Shown in pieces: positions 5,418 through 6,884 of a stretch of 6,884 nt of DNA (positions are counted from its first letter, which is position 1; the number at the start of each line of letters is the position of its first letter). Position numbers and translations under genes: made by a program. Source of the DNA: Rhodospirillales bacterium (GTDB lineage Bacteria; Pseudomonadota; Alphaproteobacteria; Rhodospirillales; Casp-alpha2). The notes under the pieces are model-generated. The model was given only the letters and a program-made list of their open reading frames with translations, had not been told where the DNA came from and ran no database searches. The stretch lies in assembly GCA_021775275.1 (NCBI GenBank), contig JAJFIE010000384.1, positions 1 to 6,884 on the forward strand. Reading direction: 5' to 3'.

Positions 5418-6884
5418 GGCTGTCCTTCCAACAGGAAGTTCGCCGCGCCGAGGGCGATGTCCATCGTTGTTGTGGCGTCGATGCCGAAATAGACCGAAGC
5501 CGCCACCAGTAACCACATGGGAACCAGCATGGACAGCGGAGCTTCGCGAATCGATGCGTCGGATCCCGGAGCGGGGGGGCTGAAATATGCCACTTCGACA
5601 ACGCGCCAGACATAGATCACCGCGAGCAGGGAACTGGCCAAAATTAGAATGGCGATAAACCACATGCCGTCTTCCAGCGCGGCCTGGATCAGATACCATT
5701 TAGATACAAAGCCCACTGTCAGCGGGACGCCGATAAGACTCAGGCCGCCGCCAATGAATGCGGCCATGGTGAACGGCATTTTCTTACCCAGTCCCGCCAT
5801 ATCCCTGATGTGGCTCGATCCAATGCAATAGAAGATACAGCCCATGGCCATAAACAGCGCACCTTTCATCATTGCATGATTGAACACATGGACGATACCG
5901 GCCGCGACACCGGTCACCGATGCAAAGCTTAACCCCAGCACGATGTATCCGATCTGGGCCACGCTGGAGTAGGCGAGCATACGTTTGATATTGGTCTGGT
6001 AAATGGCGACGATGGAGCCGACAAACATACCGGCGACGGCAAACACGACCCAGATGAGCTGGACGGTGCCGGAGTCCTCGAGATCAACCCGGCCGAAAAC
6101 CGTGAAGTACACGCGGATCAGCGCATAGATGGCGACCTTGGTCGCCGTGGAAGCGAGGAAGACGGATACCGCCGACGGCGCATAGGTGTAGGCATTGGGA
6201 AGCCACAGGTGGAGCGGGAATAACGCTAGCTTGAGGCACAGCCCAACGGTCAGGAACGCCAGCGCAGCAAGGATGGTGCGGGTGTCTGCGACAGCCGGAA
6301 GCAATGTCGCCAGATCGGCCATATTCAGAGTGCCGGTCATCATGTACATCAGGCCAACGCCAATGATGTAAAACGTGGCGCCCAGAGTGCCCATGATCAG
6401 ATAACGGAACGCGGAAGTCAGGGCGCGGCGGTCTTTTCCGAGACTGATCAGCACATAGGAAGACAGCGAAGAAATCTCAAGAAATACAAAAAGGTTGAAG
6501 GCGTCACCTGTGGCGGCGATACCCAGAAGGCCCGCCAGACACAGCAGGTACATCAGATAAAACAGATACTGGCGTTCTTCGGGAATCTCCTTCGCCACAC
6601 TTCGCGCCATATAGGGCACGGTGACGGAGCCGATGCCCGAGACGATTGTGAGGATGAAAGCGCTGATCAAATCGACGCGGTACTCAATGCCCCATGGCGC
6701 GGCCCAGTCGCCAATTTCATAAACGATGGTTCCGCTATCGAGAACACTGATGAGCAGAAACAGAGAGATCGCGAAGGCGCACCATGTTGCCAGCGTTGCC
6801 CACGCCCAACACAGATCACCGCGCCGGAGAAACAGACAGATTGGGGCAGCCATCAGGGGGATGATGACCTGAAGGATGGCCAGA
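5414..6884 (-). CDS. MrpD-like antiporter subunit, first copy (D1), N-terminus cut by window edge
   Basis: This is a large membrane subunit of the same superfamily and the most Mrp-like of the three. The Met at 6853 is probably not the start: the frame continues to the right edge as LAILQVIIPL, typical of the first helix of these proteins, so the start lies just outside. About 489 residues are visible, close to the family's usual 500, so few are missing. Numbering from the Met at 6853: Glu126 (LFVFLE, TM5), Lys208 (LCLK, TM7) followed by LFPLHLWLPNAY, Lys239 (STATK, TM8), IKRMLAYS at 289-296, His326 and Lys330 (FNHAMMK), and Lys385 (GFVSKWY, TM12). All are ion-path residues of this superfamily. 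Its stop overlaps the D2 start as ATGA. It heads the visible operon, whose promoter is outside the window. The cation specificity is not readable from the sequence. Confidence 0.92.
   Translation of the reverse strand, partial: LAILQVIIPLMAAPICLFLRRGDLCWAWATLATWCAFAISLFLLISVLDSGTIVYEIGDWAAPWGIEYRVDLISAFILTIVSGIGSVTVPYMARSVAKEIPEERQYLFYLMYLLCLAGLLGIAATGDAFNLFVFLEISSLSSYVLISLGKDRRALTSAFRYLIMGTLGATFYIIGVGLMYMMTGTLNMADLATLLPAVADTRTILAALAFLTVGLCLKLALFPLHLWLPNAYTYAPSAVSVFLASTATKVAIYALIRVYFTVFGRVDLEDSGTVQLIWVVFAVAGMFVGSIVAIYQTNIKRMLAYSSVAQIGYIVLGLSFASVTGVAAGIVHVFNHAMMKGALFMAMGCIFYCIGSSHIRDMAGLGKKMPFTMAAFIGGGLSLIGVPLTVGFVSKWYLIQAALEDGMWFIAILILASSLLAVIYVWRVVEVAYFSPPAPGSDASIREAPLSMLVPMWLLVAASVYFGIDATTTMDIALGAANFLLEGQP
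5424..5429 (-). promoter_or_regulatory. Ribosome binding site deciding the D2 start
   Basis: GGAAGG on the - strand lies 6 bases before the ATG at 5417, inside the last codons of D1. Together with the ATGA stop/start overlap it fixes the D2 start and argues for coupled translation. Confidence 0.7.

Noticed and set aside
5418..5699. N-terminal extension of D2 up to 5699
   Set aside because: The extra 94 residues are Arg/Gly-rich and correspond to D1 read out of frame. The hydrophobic family-like N-terminus begins at 5417.

Overview
The window is a piece of bacterial chromosome, most likely from a proteobacterium and probably an alphaproteobacterium. That assignment rests on the style of the proteins and on the gene arrangement; no rRNA or other taxonomic marker is present. 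Coding density is very high. No tRNA, rRNA, CRISPR array, insertion sequence or phage-like gene was seen.

Layout. At the left edge, on the + strand, is the 3' part of an ABC-transporter ATPase gene of the LivF type (branched-chain amino acid or related uptake), ending at 583. It converges, across a 32-base gap, with a - strand gene (616-1815) whose 399-residue product looks like a degenerate EAL-domain (c-di-GMP phosphodiesterase-like) protein, possibly with a worn-down GGDEF-like half in front. A 188-base non-coding gap (1816-2003) follows. Everything from 2004 to the right edge is a tightly packed - strand operon, transcribed from right to left: a MrpD/NuoM-like subunit (here D1, cut by the right edge), a second such subunit (D2), an 82-residue two-helix membrane protein, and a third antiporter-like subunit (D3). 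All junctions are short overlaps: ATGA, ATGA, and an 11-base overlap.

How the genes work together. D1, D2 and D3 all belong to the proton-pumping membrane subunit superfamily shared by Mrp Na+/H+ antiporters, complex I (NuoL/M/N) and membrane-bound hydrogenases. Each keeps the transmembrane Glu and several transmembrane Lys/His residues typical of an ion path. Together with the small protein they probably form the large-subunit half of a multisubunit monovalent cation/proton antiporter. Any partner subunits (MrpB, C, E, F, G types) would lie upstream, beyond the right edge. Three large antiporter-like subunits resemble complex I more than a textbook Mrp (MrpA plus MrpD). D3 is the most divergent: it has Asn at the TM7 lysine position and a long polar C-terminal tail ending in one last helix. 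The EAL-like gene is on the same strand but separated by the gap, so it need not belong to the operon.

The most promising points for follow-up are the small conserved-looking operon protein, the specialisation of D3, and the EAL-like protein that keeps most ligand-binding positions but has lost two metal/catalytic positions.
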